Source of the DNA: Timema cristinae
Lineage: Eukaryota > Arthropoda > Insecta > Phasmatodea > Timematidae
Length of the DNA: 64,000 nucleotides
Direction: 5' to 3'
Assembly: GCA_039000515.1 (NCBI GenBank)
Contig: JBCFYV010000001.1
Coordinates: 13,842,928 to 13,906,927, forward strand
The notes below the pieces were generated by a model that was not told where the DNA came from, did not search any database, and saw only the letters and a list, made by a program, of their open reading frames with translations. Position numbers and translations under genes: made by a program. Below, piece by piece: positions 46,354 to 56,725 of the stretch (positions are counted from its first letter, which is position 1; each line of letters begins with the position of its first letter).

Positions 46354-47830
46354 TCTTTAGTTACAAGCCGAAATAGTGAATTTAGTAAACAATGTGTTGA
46401 ACCACGTGCAGTATTGTTAATTTAGTTCACTTTGTTCTACTGTGCGGGAAGTTTGTTTCTCGTGTGATTTACTTGATTTGAAATTTTGAGTTGTTCACGC
46501 TTATATTTTCTTATGTTTTGGGACATATAGCAAAACATACAGTAGATGAACATTTTGTGAATGTGATTAGTGATATTCAACTAACAGCTGACATGATTCC
46601 AGTATTCTAAGTTGTGTAAATTTGTGTTTATGCTTACTACAAATTGTCTGTTCATTTGGATTGCGATTGTTGCATTGATGTTTTAGTTGTGAATGATACA
46701 GATGACAACTATTTCAATGATCTTACCAGAAGAGGACTAAATAATCCATCAACAATTGTTTTGTGGATTGGAGTTAATAGACATATAATGATGAAGATTT
46801 TAATAACAGAGAAGTTCAAAAATAAGTTTCTTCAGCACCAAAATCAGAACTAACTTTTCCTGTGCACCCGTTTCGGTGGCCGCGTGGTCTAACGCGCTAC
46901 TCTCGTGTTGGACTAGACTGCCAAAAGACAGGGAGATCGGGGTTTTAACCCGGTAGGGTGCACTGAGGTTTCTTTCCTAAATGGTTTTCCACTCTACTGT
47001 CACTCAAATACGGGTGAACTTCATTTAAATTCAGCCTTCCTAATCCACAAACCATTAGTGTAATTAGTAAATAGGCGTATAACCTGAAGGGGTAGTAAGA
47101 CGAGGTACTTAAAAAAAAGATCCTGTATTTGACCTATAAATACATTTGTAAGGATACAGATTTAGATCCATTTACTAACAATGATTTCTGCGGTAATTCC
47201 TTGCGTGAATTATTTTCTTTGGTTTTGTCAACACTTGGAAATATACTTATCAACAACATCAAGCATAGGAATGATAAACCTTGCAGTTAAAATGTTTGTT
47301 CAAAAGAATAAGAAAATCCAAACACTTTATAAAAGTAAGGTTTCAAAACTCTCGCTATCCCAAGGCTTGGAAGTGTTCAAAGCAATTACATAAATAACAC
47401 TCTTAATTTTATATAAAATATTGCTAAAGAGCTACATATAGATATGGGACTTGAACCCGGGATCTTTGGAATAGTACATCAATGAATACTCTTTCTAGGC
47501 CTCGAGCCAATGCCCTTTTGTAATTTTTTTATCATAATGTTCTTATCGTGTTTATGAACGGCACATAATCCTTAACTACTATTTACATGTTTATTTGTTA
47601 TATTTTCCAACCTCTAAAGTATTTTTTTAAATTATGATTTGTGTAAAACATGTTTGGATTAATTGTCATTATCGTTCAAAGTGGTTCGTCAGTTTTTAAA
47701 TGTTGAAAACTGTAAATATTCACACAATTGTCCAAAGATAGGAACCAGCAGATCGCTAGGCCTCATGACGTCACTACAAGCGGAGTTGCCACATTTAACA
47801 CTCTGGCCTGTAACTAAAGACGGCCATGGC
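46354..47830 (+). mobile_element. P-element-like DNA transposon remnant with terminal inverted repeats
   Basis: The ends are inverted copies of about 22 bp: CCACGGCCGTCTTTAGTTAC at 46354 and its complement, ending GTAACTAAAGACGGCCATGG, at about 47808-47828. Inside, 46644-46853 encodes CDCCIDVLVVNDTDDNYF and DLTRRGLNNPS, and 47181-47393 encodes MFVQKNKKIQTLYKSKVSKL. These resemble, from memory, the C-terminal part of P/THAP-type transposases. A family B SINE (46865-47118) has inserted between them. No long transposase frame survives. Confidence 0.45.
46865..47118 (+). repeat. SINE family B inserted in the P-like transposon
   Basis: CACCCGTTTCGGTGGCCGCG to AGTAAGACGAGGTACTTAAA. It separates the two transposase-like frames. 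Confidence 0.75.
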
Positions 47831-47839
47831 TAGACGCCT

Positions 47840-48035
47840 ATGCACTAATTACAATACTGGATTAGGGATGAGGAAGACTTATTTTATAGGAAATTCACCC
47901 GCATTTACGTGGAGAGAGTGGGGAACAATTTAAGAAAACCACCCTCATTGCACCTGACCGGGATTAAATCCTGATCTCCCCATCTTCGGAAGTCTAGCCC
48001 AACACGAGATTAGCGCGTTAGACCACATGGCCACA
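47840..48035 (-). repeat. SINE family B, reversed, tail lost
   Basis: It contains GCACCTGACCGGGATTAAAT and TTAGACCACATGGCCACAGA. Confidence 0.65.
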
Positions 48036-48059
48036 GAAGCTGATCCAAAAGGAGTTGTT

Positions 48060-48135
48060 TGATCACATGATGTTAAGTGGCAATGAACACACATGATGTA
48101 AAGCGGCAGTGAACACATATGCTCTAAAGTGGCAG
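48060..48135. repeat. Short 27-bp direct repeat next to a splice donor, 2-3 copies
   Basis: GTGGCAATGAACACACATG, then CGGCAGTGAACACATATG, then a partial GTGGCAG, ending 6 nt before the donor at 48141 of the secreted-protein gene. Confidence 0.7.
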
Positions 48136-48141
48136 CCTCAC

Positions 48142-48351
48142 CTTGGTCGGGAACTGGCCGCCATTGGGATGTTCAAACCGAGGACTGCTTCTCTCGTATT
48201 GGGCCGCCACAGCAGCTCTGTTGTAGTTGAGGATCTCCCCGGGATTCGCCCCCTCAAGTTGAGGTCTGAGAGCCGCAAGATTGTCTTCTGGGAACCGCAC
48301 AGCAGCGGAAACTGTTCCCTGGTGCGGACAACTCAACAGTGCTGCTGAAAG
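48142..48351 (-). CDS. Secreted Ser/Pro-rich protein, second coding exon
   Basis: The exon spans 70 codons. It starts after GATTACAG in phase 0 (LSAALLSCPHQG, the second half of the signal peptide) and ends at ACCAAG|GTGAGG in phase 0. The mature part contains VRFPEDNLAALRPQLEG, then GEILNYNRAAVAAQYER, then a GGQFPTK end. I do not recognise a domain. The following intron (48141-39233, 8.9 kb) holds arrays of 21, 33, 83 and 36 bp, a SINE and a P-like transposon remnant. A short 27-bp direct repeat starts 6-10 nt past the donor. Phase 0 on both sides matches the exon at 39232. The + strand frame over the same bases is open but lacks splice sites and is taken as a shadow. Confidence 0.55.
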
Positions 48352-48437
48352 CTGTAATCAACGGATTGGTTTATCCTCCAAACTATGTTCAGGTTTTTTC
48401 CCCAAAGCTGGACGTGATGTCCTGGATGTGTACTCAC

Positions 48438-48470
48438 CAGAGTGGACGCGACTGTAAGAGAGGACGTCAT
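48438..48470 (-). CDS. Secreted Ser/Pro-rich protein, first coding exon (start of signal peptide)
   Basis: The exon encodes MTSSLTVASTL and ends in phase 0 at a canonical donor CTG|GTGAGT. Joined across an 86-nt intron to the next exon it makes MTSSLTVASTLLSAALLSC, a typical signal peptide (polar start, Ala/Leu/Val core, Ser-Cys end). In-frame upstream ATGs exist at 48485 and 48545. I prefer 48470 because it places the hydrophobic core at the N-terminus. Unlike the long introns nearby, this short intron carries no tandem array. The gene reads toward lower coordinates. The exon is inferred from splice sites, phase and the composite signal peptide, not from homology. Confidence 0.5.
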
Positions 48471-48549
48471 CGTGTAGCACGTCATATCACCGAGTGAGCT
48501 GTCAGAGTGACATGTTCGAGATATATGTAGAGCACGTTTACACATGGTT

Positions 48550-49010
48550 GGACGAGACGGTGAAAGTCTAAATACTTGTGTAGAACATTGCGGTAATGAG
48601 CACGTTTAGCGCTCAAAGGGCAGCACGGAGCACTTAAGAGCCCGTCTCAGGGCGATGCAATTACTGGTTTACACGAGAAACTTAAATAATTAAAGCAGCC
48701 TCTTAAATACATCGTAATAACATGAGGTTTGTTTTATTTTGTAAAGGAAGGATGTAGAATTGGGACCTGGTTTTCAATTTATCTGGGTTTTTTCTTATTT
48801 TATTATGTATGGAATGTGAAAAAAACAACCTAAAACAGATGAAGTTTGGCAAACCTAGCAAAGTTAATAGCGCAGTATTTTGAAATTTTTACAAACATAT
48901 TTAGCTTTTACATTCTTCAAGAGAAATTTACTATAAAATATTTATAATCCATAGCATAACTATCGAGCAATTCGTTACTTACTTTTATGTTGTCGCCCCA
49001 ATATCTCATG
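48550..49010. other. Sequence upstream of the secreted-protein gene
   Basis: Likely holds its 5'UTR and promoter on the - strand. No TATA box or initiator can be assigned with confidence. Confidence 0.3.
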
Positions 49011-49364
49011 TCGGATTCACACATGAAGCTGCGCTGCGCTATGCTATGCTATGCTTTTCTGCACTATACTATTATTAAGACGCCAGCCAAGTATTTAAAC
49101 GAACACGTTCACATATCAAGCTATGCTGTGCTATGCTATGCCGTGCTAGCAACGCTATGCGAGTGAAATCACGTACCGGGAGATTTTTACATCTCACTCG
49201 CGCTAAACTGGTCAGCCAACAACCACATAAATGGGGGGAATCATTTAAATTATTATTTAACTTATACTGCTTATACCACTGGGGTATTTCTCATTTCTCG
49301 GTATTCCGCCCTCTTAGACAAGTTTGCTGTCACCCAGAGCTAAATAAACAAAACAAAACAAGAA

Positions 49365-49530
49365 AAATGTAACAAAAACTATAAAAACTTGCAAAAATTA
49401 ACAACAAAAAAACAACAAAAATATAAACACAAACTATAAAAATAGCAAAAATTAACAACCAAAAAAACAAGAAAAATGTAAACACAAACTATAAAAACTT
49501 GCAAAAATTAACATACAAAAATCACATACT
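49365..49530. repeat. A-rich tandem repeat, about 65 bp, 2-3 copies
   Basis: ACTATAAAAACTTGCAAAAA recurs with ACAACAAAAATATAAACAC. A (CTATG)n-like run lies just upstream at 49030-49150. Confidence 0.7.
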
Positions 49531-49756
49531 TAAATCATTGAGGACGTGTAAAGTGAAAGTTATATTCTCCACGCTGGGTGTCACGTGATTTCACTGTCAC
49601 ACAAAAGCGACGAGAGCCAATTTTAAAATAAAATAAACTTTAAAACATCTGACGTATCAGTAAGACTTTAGATACTAGTTTAGAAAATATTAGTCCCATT
49701 CAAATACTTTACTGGGTATTCTTGAACCAAATTCCTAGGCGTTTTCAGACATATCA

Positions 49757-49909
49757 ATTAGTATTATTATTAGCACCGCGTCTTACTACCCGTTCGGGTT
49801 ATACGCACTTACGCTAATGTGTAATGGTAGGGTGATTGTGAGATGGAATGGAGGACCTACAGTTTAACGTGGAATCCGGATCACGGTGGAGGCCTGGCAT
49901 TCCACACAT
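49757..49909 (-). repeat. SINE family A, 5'-truncated, with target duplication
   Basis: Only the tail half remains. GACATATCAATTA flanks both sides (49747 and 49910), which marks a clean insertion. Confidence 0.8.
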
Positions 49910-49929
49910 GACATATCAATTAAATTAAC

Positions 49930-50040
49930 TGACCACCATGGTGTAGTGGTCAGTGAACCTGGCTACAAGTCTTAGGGCTGTGGGGGGTGATTCCCGGCTG
50001 ATATCTTGGACATTTTTCCCAAAATGAGAATTACCAGGCG
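49930..50040 (+). repeat. SINE-like element, family C fragment
   Basis: ACCACCATGGTGTAGTGGTC with GGGGGTGATTCCCGGCTG and a short body. It lies directly after the family A copy. Confidence 0.4.
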
Positions 50041-50629
50041 CGAATTCAGGGGGGGGGGGGAAATTTAGAAAATTAATACAGAAAACAAAATGAAAATTTA
50101 AATTTTAGAAAGAAAATTCAATACAGATAAATTATACAATTTTGTAATTTTTTTTACGCGCAGACACCTCTTAATCCGGGTCCACACGTTCCTTATTCCT
50201 CTATCTTAGAAAACTATATTTTACATTCTTAGCATATGGGGGGAGGGGGGGGGGATTTAATAAAGATAGTTAAAGAGTACTCAATGGATTTTTAAGTTCT
50301 GTAAATTATAATAATAATATATATAATATATAATTATTATTATTATTATTATTTATTATTATTATTATAATAAATTATTATTATTATTAATTATTAATTA
50401 TTATTATTATATTATTTCAAACAACTATGTAAATATTTTTGAGAGGAAATGTTATATGTGTAAATCTTTTTGTTTTTAATTATTTATTATTATAATTTTT
50501 ACTATTTTTTAAATATTTATTTAACTACAAGACCTGAAGATGCACCTTTAGGTACTTCGGGATTGTATAAAAAAGTCAATTATTTAATTTTCTTTTAAAT
50601 CCTAAATAAACAATGATTGAGTGATTGAT

Positions 50630-50913
50630 TTATTATTATTAGCACCACGTCTTACTACCCGTTCGGGTAATACGCACTTACGCTAATGTGTGATGGTAGG
50701 GTGATTGTGAGATGAAATGGAGAACCTACAGTTTAACGTGGGATCCGAACCACAGTGGAGGCCTGGCGTTCCACACATTCACAAGATGTCTTGTCAGAGG
50801 GGAAGGAAGGGTTTGGTAATCAGATAAATCGGTGCCGGGAGCGAGGATTAAACCCCGGACCTCCAGCACAGATGTCTGACACCTTACCCCTAGAGCGCCA
50901 GGTCACCAATATG
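50630..50913 (-). repeat. SINE family A, full length
   Basis: TTATTATTAGCACCACGTCT opens the reversed copy and the tRNA-like head ends at about 50913. Confidence 0.8.
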
Positions 50914-51159
50914 TTGTAATACTGTTAAAAAGGTTTATGACAGTTTTTTTCTATGTGTAACACTACACATTCAGATTTTCATATTTATAATATTGTTAAT
51001 AATACTATTAACAAAAAAGTATTTGTAATAAATTTAGTAATTTTTGTAATAATTATGTATTTATAATAATAAAAACTAATATGGGATTAAATACTAAATT
51101 TAAAAAAAAATCTAGAAACAACAATAAATAATAAATAAATAAAACAGTCATATAGGTTT

Positions 51160-51310
51160 CCTGTATGGACCTAAAATTTGACTGTCAGAAGTTACAACTG
51201 CTAAACACATGTTTTTTTGAGATCATATGCTTCGGCGTAGGGATACATAATTCGGTCCAGTAACTTTTCAGAGCTGTCAGCTGTCATTCAGCACCAAAGA
51301 AGCAATGGGA
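51160..51310. mobile_element. Second, truncated copy of the mariner-type MITE
   Basis: It shares the interior (TTTGACTGTCAGAAGT, GGCGTAGGGATACATAATT) and the right end (CAGCACCAAAGAAGC) with 32347-32574, with several substitutions. The left TIR is missing. Confidence 0.6.
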
Positions 51311-51319
51311 GGACTTTAT

Positions 51320-52560
51320 TTATGGATTAAGGAGAGTACAATATGATCTAAGCCTATTTCATATTATATATGTACTTCATGTTTTCTTAAGTGGACATCC
51401 CCGTTTACCTAAGGGGGGGGGGGGTTCATCAAATTTCAGGAGGGGGACTGGATCCCCCTCCTCACCCCAATGTCTATGACATTTTATTACTGACCCTTTA
51501 AAAAAATACGTCCTACTTGGACAGCAAGTCTTGAGAAAAGGGATAATATAGTATTATTCGAAATAAAATTAAGCTGTAGAGAAAAGGGCATAAAATGTGA
51601 ATATAAAAAATAAATTATAAAAATTTAGAACCTTTAAGAACCGATAAGAAACTGGTTACCGTTCTGGTTACTTTAAAAATAGCTGTTATTTTCTGTTATT
51701 GGATCTGGTTCCGGCTTGACTCCCTTCTGGAAAGACATATTAGAATTTTATTATTATATTTTCAATAAATATTTGTATCAAGAGAGCATCTGTAGCTGGC
51801 TGCTTATAGTTTGTACGATCAACAAAAGATGTCATGACAATAGCAAATGTTTGGACATGGAATCTTCATTTGTTTGGTTCTCACCGAGATGGAAAAGCGC
51901 CGGTTGTCAAATTGTGTTAAAATGTCTTTATGCTTTGTAGCTGTTGTTTTTTCGCTGCCTAAGTTTCTTATAAGTATGTCTTCTTTTAGCTAATGAATTA
52001 AAGTTAGGTTAATGCATAACTTAAATAGTGTTTGATTCAGTTAATAAAACGTTTGCATTGGCATTAAAGCTACTAAATGGTAAGTAATGAGGTCGGCTAT
52101 TGATTTTGGTTGTTTTTTTTTCTCTGTAGAGGTCCAGAGTTAAACTGTTTTTTAAATGATGCTGCTTTGGTTGTGTTTTAATTTTTGCGGGTGTACGTTG
52201 AAAATCAGCACATTAATTGTGAATAGATTAAATTAGTATTGATTTATTTTGCTTTTTTGGGGTTTGATATTTTCGTCAAAGTCAAATTCTCTCGGATTAT
52301 TCTCTTGTTTACATCCGAAATGGTTGCTGAAAGATCTAAAATAGATCCTAATTTTCTTTAAAAATCTTTTTGATTGATTAAACTAGATTGTGGTTTATAT
52401 GTAGGAACTTCGTTTCCAGAAATACGTATTAAGACCGAAAAACAGTTTCCCCTAAATCTTGATTTGTCTGTGGTACATTGACAAAAATAGAAACAAAGTA
52501 AAATAGTACCTATGGTGTTTGCTTTAGTGTTTAAAGCACTACAACAGCTAGTTGCTAATC
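51320..52560. other. AT-rich sequence without recognised genes
   Basis: Contains a G11 run at about 51412 and several short frames of fewer than 75 codons. I see nothing to support a gene or element. Confidence 0.35.
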
Positions 52561-52699
52561 ATGTTAAATAAACTTTAAAACATCTGACGTATCAATAAGA
52601 CGTTTGATCCTAGTTTAGAAAATATTAGATCCATTCAAATACTTCAATATTCTTGAACCAAACTCCTAGGCGTTTCCAGACATATCAACTAAATAATAA

Positions 52700-52985
52700 T
52701 AATTATTATTATTATTAGCACCGCGTCTTACTACCCGTTCGGGTTATACGCACTTACGTTAATGTGTAATGGTAGAGTGATTGTGAGATGAAATGGAGGA
52801 CCTACAGTTTAACGTGGGATCCGAACCACAGTGGAGGCCTGGCATTCCCCACGTTTACAAGATGTCTTGTCAGAGGTGAAGGAAGGGTTTGGTAATCAGA
52901 TAAATGTGTGCCGGGACCGAGGATTGAACCCCTGACTCCAGCACAGAAATCAGACACCTTACCCCTAGACCACCAGGTCACCAAT
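52700..52985 (-). repeat. SINE family A, full length
   Basis: The copy is complete, with tail, body and head. The 130 bp before its tail also occur before the tail of the copy at 49757. Confidence 0.8.
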
Positions 52986-53087
52986 ATAGACTATTAACTA
53001 ATTACTGTATGAGAAATAAAGCATTCACACCACATTAGGACTAGGTAAAGTAAGACCAAGTAACTTGACCTGACTGGAAGTTGAACT

Positions 53088-53440
53088 GGTAAAGCTACCA
53101 GAGCTGGTCATTCAATGCATTGAAGCAAAGGGCCAGTGTCATAGTCAGACTGAGTACACCTCAAGTGTGGCACTAGACTAAATACAAGACACCACTTACC
53201 TAGACCCGAATGGAATGGCCAGTTGCACAGTCAACGTAGTACACCTCAAGTGTGGCGCTAGACTAGATACACAAGACAACACTTACCTAGACCAGAATGG
53301 AATTTATCAGTTTCATATGTGAAACTGGTCCATTCCCTTCAAGCTTAAATAGGTGTCATCTTGTGTTTAGTATAGCGCCACACTCGAGGCATACTAAGTT
53401 TCATTATGACACTGACCCAAAGTGTTGAAGCGTTCTTGAC
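53088..53440. mobile_element. Fold-back element with arms of about 100 bp
   Basis: The left arm (GGCCAGTGTCATAGTCAG, CCTCAAGTGTGGCACTAGAC) is matched in reverse complement on the right (CTATAGCGCC-side GTATAGCGCCACACTCGAGG, ATGACACTGACCC). The left side also holds a direct duplication of about 70 bp (ACACCTCAAGTGTGGC occurs at 53155 and 53226). No coding capacity is present. Confidence 0.55.
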
Positions 53441-53824
53441 CACAGGAACCATTGATAAAATAAAACTTCTTTCAAACAGTAATAAATATAATTATTATCT
53501 ACTAATAGAATAAAACGTGTCCTCCAAACTTTGATTTCAATGAGATTTACTAAACTCCAGACACATTTGAAAATTGTAACTATCTTATTGTTAAGAAAAC
53601 CAATTTTTGTTATATTAATATTCTAGTCTTCAAAATATGTCAAATTTCTCTCTAAACATTTCACTAAATGTTATTCAACCTTTATCTATGAATCAAGTAG
53701 TGGCATATACACATTCAGCACAGTCTTATTTACTTACCTACTCTATGGCATTAAAAACTCCGAAAGTTTATTGCTGTGCTTACCAAAGTATGCCACCTAT
53801 GCCTATCTTGAGCAGGTTGTATCC

Positions 53825-54235
53825 AGTCCACCTCATGACACCCTATTCATATTTTGTTCTAGTTCTATATTCAGTCCACCTCATAACACCCTATTCATAT
53901 TTTGTTCTAGTTCTATATTCAGTCCACCTCATAACACCCTATTCATATTTTGTTCTAGCTCTATATCCAGTCACCTCATGACACCCTATTCATATTTTGT
54001 TCTAGTTCTATTTCAGTCCACCTCATAACACCCTATTCATATTTTGTTCTAGTTTTATATCCAGTCCACCTCATGACACCTATTCATATTTGTTCTAGTT
54101 CTATATTCAGTCCACCTCATAACACCCTATTCATATTTTGTTCTAGCTCTATATCCAGTCCACTTCATTACACCCTATCCATATCTTGAGTTAGGCCTAG
54201 TTCTATCCAGTCCACTTCATTACACGGTTTACACC
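53825..54235. repeat. Minisatellite, about 48-bp unit, about 8 copies
   Basis: Core CAGTCCACCTCATAACACCC then TATTCATATTTTGTTCTAG. Each unit carries an acceptor-like TTTTGTTCTAG, but no adjoining exon is identified. It is upstream of the Popeye coding exon. Confidence 0.92.
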
Positions 54236-54429
54236 CTATCGATTTCACTGTACACTCTAATGTTATCCTCCCATTGGGTTTACCAGTCATTACCACGAAC
54301 ATGGTTCTAGATTCTCCCATTCATGCTGCTTTAGCACATCACAAACAAATCCAACAAATTGGCTATTATGAAATATATTACACACATTCACATGGTGATT
54401 GTTTAAACACCTCTAAGTATAACATTTTG

Positions 54430-54680
54430 AACCCGCCTCGGTGGCCGTTTGACTTAAGGCACTACTCTCGCAATAAACAAGACTGCCAATGATTGTTAAA
54501 TTGTCGTTTGATTCTGGTCGAGAGCGCTGAGGGTGGTTTTTCCTAAAGGGTTTCCCCACACACTCCATTCAAATGCAGGTAAAATTATTATAAATTCAAC
54601 CTTCCTCATCTATAACCCATTAGCATGATTATTACATAACCGTATAACCTAAATGGGTAGTAAGACTCAGGTTTTTTTTT
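54430..54680 (+). repeat. SINE family B just upstream of the Popeye exon
   Basis: CCCGCCTCGGTGGCCGTTTG to AAATGGGTAGTAAGACTCAG. It ends about 40 nt before the pyrimidine tract of the Popeye acceptor. Confidence 0.7.
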
Positions 54681-55011
54681 ATAAATAACATTTTAATATA
54701 GTTTTTTTTTCCCCCTTTCAGGTTAGGCTGGCTGATGATAACTTATGCCTGCTACATATCATTTAGCGCAAGACTTTTGGAAATTATGCCCTTATTTGTA
54801 ACTAGTTGAAAACATGTAGAATTAACTCTTAACTAAAAGCTTTATATGTTAGCTTTTGTGTGTGGCATTTCCTCAAAGCTATCTTGTACAATGTGGATTT
54901 AATATATTATTTTGCTAATGGGCCGCTTACTTTAAGGGGATATTTTCGATAAGTAATCCAATAAAAGTAGGGGGTTAGAAAGGAATACAAAAAAAAAAAA
55001 AAGCAAAATCA

Positions 55012-55503
55012 ATGTCATTTGCCAGTGCCTTTGCCACCGCATTGGATGTGAGCGGCGAAAACGATAGTGGTAACTACTCACTGACTGCGGTGACGTCAGT
55101 GTCTAGCGCTGCCATGGGGGTGACTGGAGACGAGGACTCTGATGCCCTGAGTGGCCCATCGGACGACTGGCCTAACGGCACGACTTACAACGTCTCCCTG
55201 CTGTCGTCTGTGTTCGGGGTGACCCACTGCACCCAATGGGGGCAGGTGAATCACGTCTACTTCCAACTGGCCAACACCTTCTTCTTCCTGTCGTACCTGG
55301 CCCCCAATGGCATGTACGGGATACTATACCTGCGGTGCACTCTGCTGGTCGGCTGCGCCTTCTTCGCGCTCTGGGGCTGGGTGGTCAGATGCTCCTTCGA
55401 TGCTTTCCTCTGGAACGCCATCTTCGTTGGCATCAACTTGGTCCATGTGTGCGTGCTGCTATACTACTTGCGGCCGGTCAAGTTCACGCGGGAGATTGAG
55501 GAG
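55012..55503 (+). CDS. bves: Popeye-domain protein (POPDC/BVES family), N-terminal coding exon
   Basis: This exon encodes the first 164 residues of a Popeye-domain protein. Popeye proteins are three-pass membrane proteins whose cytoplasmic domain binds cAMP and which act in muscle and heart excitability. The N-terminus (about residues 1-75) is acidic and Ser-rich with three N-glycosylation sequons (N21-Y-S, N55-G-T, N60-V-S), as expected for the short extracellular tail. The family motif follows (CTQWGQVNHVYFQLAN, residues 73-88), then three hydrophobic segments at about 82-97, 101-124 and 130-152, and the RPVKF junction into the cytoplasm. BVES has the same order, including the pattern R-C-x-x-D-x-x-x-W-N-x-x-F. 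The start is chosen because an in-frame TAG lies at 54976 and this is the first in-frame ATG after it. A strong 3' splice site (pyrimidine tract ending TTTCAG) at 54720-54721 suggests that the exon begins with 5'UTR there. The exon ends in phase 0 at GAG|GTGAGT. Family assignment is from recognised motifs. Confidence 0.93.
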
Positions 55504-55990
55504 GTGAGTAACTTGCTATATCTCTAGACACGAGGGAGATTGAGGAGGTGAGTAACTTGCTATATCTCCAGACACTAGGAAGATTAAAGAGGTGAGTAAC
55601 TTGCTATATCTCCAGACACGAGGGAGATTGAGGAGGTGAGTAACTTCCTATATCTCTAGACACGAGGGAGATTGAGGAGGTGAGTAACTTGCTATATCTC
55701 CAGACACTAGGAAGATTAAAGAGGTGAGTAACGTGCTATATCTCCAGACATGAGGGAGATTGAGGAGGTGAGTAACTTCCTATATCTCCAGACACGAGGG
55801 AGATTGAGGAGGTGAGTAACTTGCTATATCTCCAGACACGAGGGAGATTGAGGAGGTGAGTAACTTGCTATATCTCCAGACACTAGGAAGATTAAAGAGG
55901 TGAGTAACTTGCTATATCTCCATACATTAAGAAGATTGAGGAGGTGAGTAACTTGCTATAACTCCAGAAACTCATATTGAGGTGACAGAG
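55488..55990 (+). repeat. Splice-donor minisatellite after Popeye exon, 44-bp unit, 11 copies
   Basis: Unit GTGAGTAACTTGCTATATCT, CCAGACACGAGG, GAGATTGAGGAG. The last 12 or so bases copy the end of the coding exon and the first bases copy its donor. Starts fall every 44 nt from 55504 to 55944. All 11 keep GTGAGTAA. A stop in the first unit means read-through ends after six codons. Confidence 0.97.
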
Positions 55991-55999
55991 TAGCTTGGA

Positions 56000-56440
56000 A
56001 CAAAGATCTCATAGAGCTCTATCAGTTTCCCTGATCACATGGGTACTTGGGCAAGCAAAATGAAACCTGCCCATGAGAGTTAAATATGCTGATATATGCA
56101 TCAGCTATCACATGAGTAATTTGTTAGTAACTGCTGGTGTTTGCGTGTTGCCTGGTGACAATATCATCATGAGTGAATCATTGCCACAGTCAGACTTAGA
56201 TAGCAAGGAACTCATTTTGATTGTATACAAACAGGGTGTCCAGCAAACTACGATACAGAGAATTTGTTTGCATGTGGAAAAGTCTGGGAATTTTATCAAA
56301 TTTCTGGAAATTTAATGTGTTTCCTAAAAAATACACAACATTTAGGCCTATTATCTGTTTAAGAATCAAATAGCCGAAGATATTATAATTGCTTTTAGTG
56401 AGGATTTACTCGCATCTAGATATCATATTATGAAAATGGA
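56000..56440. other. Popeye intron sequence, non-repetitive
   Basis: Short open frames on both strands (56073-56315, 56108-56299) overlap each other and lack splice sites. Taken as chance frames. Confidence 0.4.
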
Positions 56441-56448
56441 AATTGACA

Positions 56449-56725
56449 CCTAGACACGGGAATCGAACCTGGGATCTTTGGCTTAGTACGCCAATGTTCT
56501 AACCACTGAGCTAGCCAGGATCATTCTTCACTCATATTTTAAGGCAGAGTCTATGATGGACGTGCGGAAATCGTCGGCTACAAATGTGTGATCATTTAAG
56601 ATCACAAGCTATCAGATAACGCAGCCAATGACCCTGGGCATAGGACAATTCCTGGATAACTCGGTAGTTAGAGTATTGGCGTACTAAGCCCAAGAGCCCA
56701 GGTTCGAATCCCATATATAGGTGTA
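56449..56725. repeat. Inverted pair of tRNA-like elements (family D) in Popeye intron
   Basis: At 56449-56522 the - strand has TAGCTCAGTGGTTAGAACAT and GGTTCGATTCCC. At 56650-56725 the + strand has the same head (GGTAGTTAGAGTATTGGCGT, GGTTCGAATCCC). The spacer is about 130 bp, so the transcript could form a long imperfect hairpin. A further fragment is at 47440-47515. Confidence 0.55.

Noticed and set aside
56649..56725. Functional tRNA gene
   Set aside because: Good A/B box spacing but an imperfect acceptor stem, and the paired inverted copy and related fragments indicate a dispersed element.
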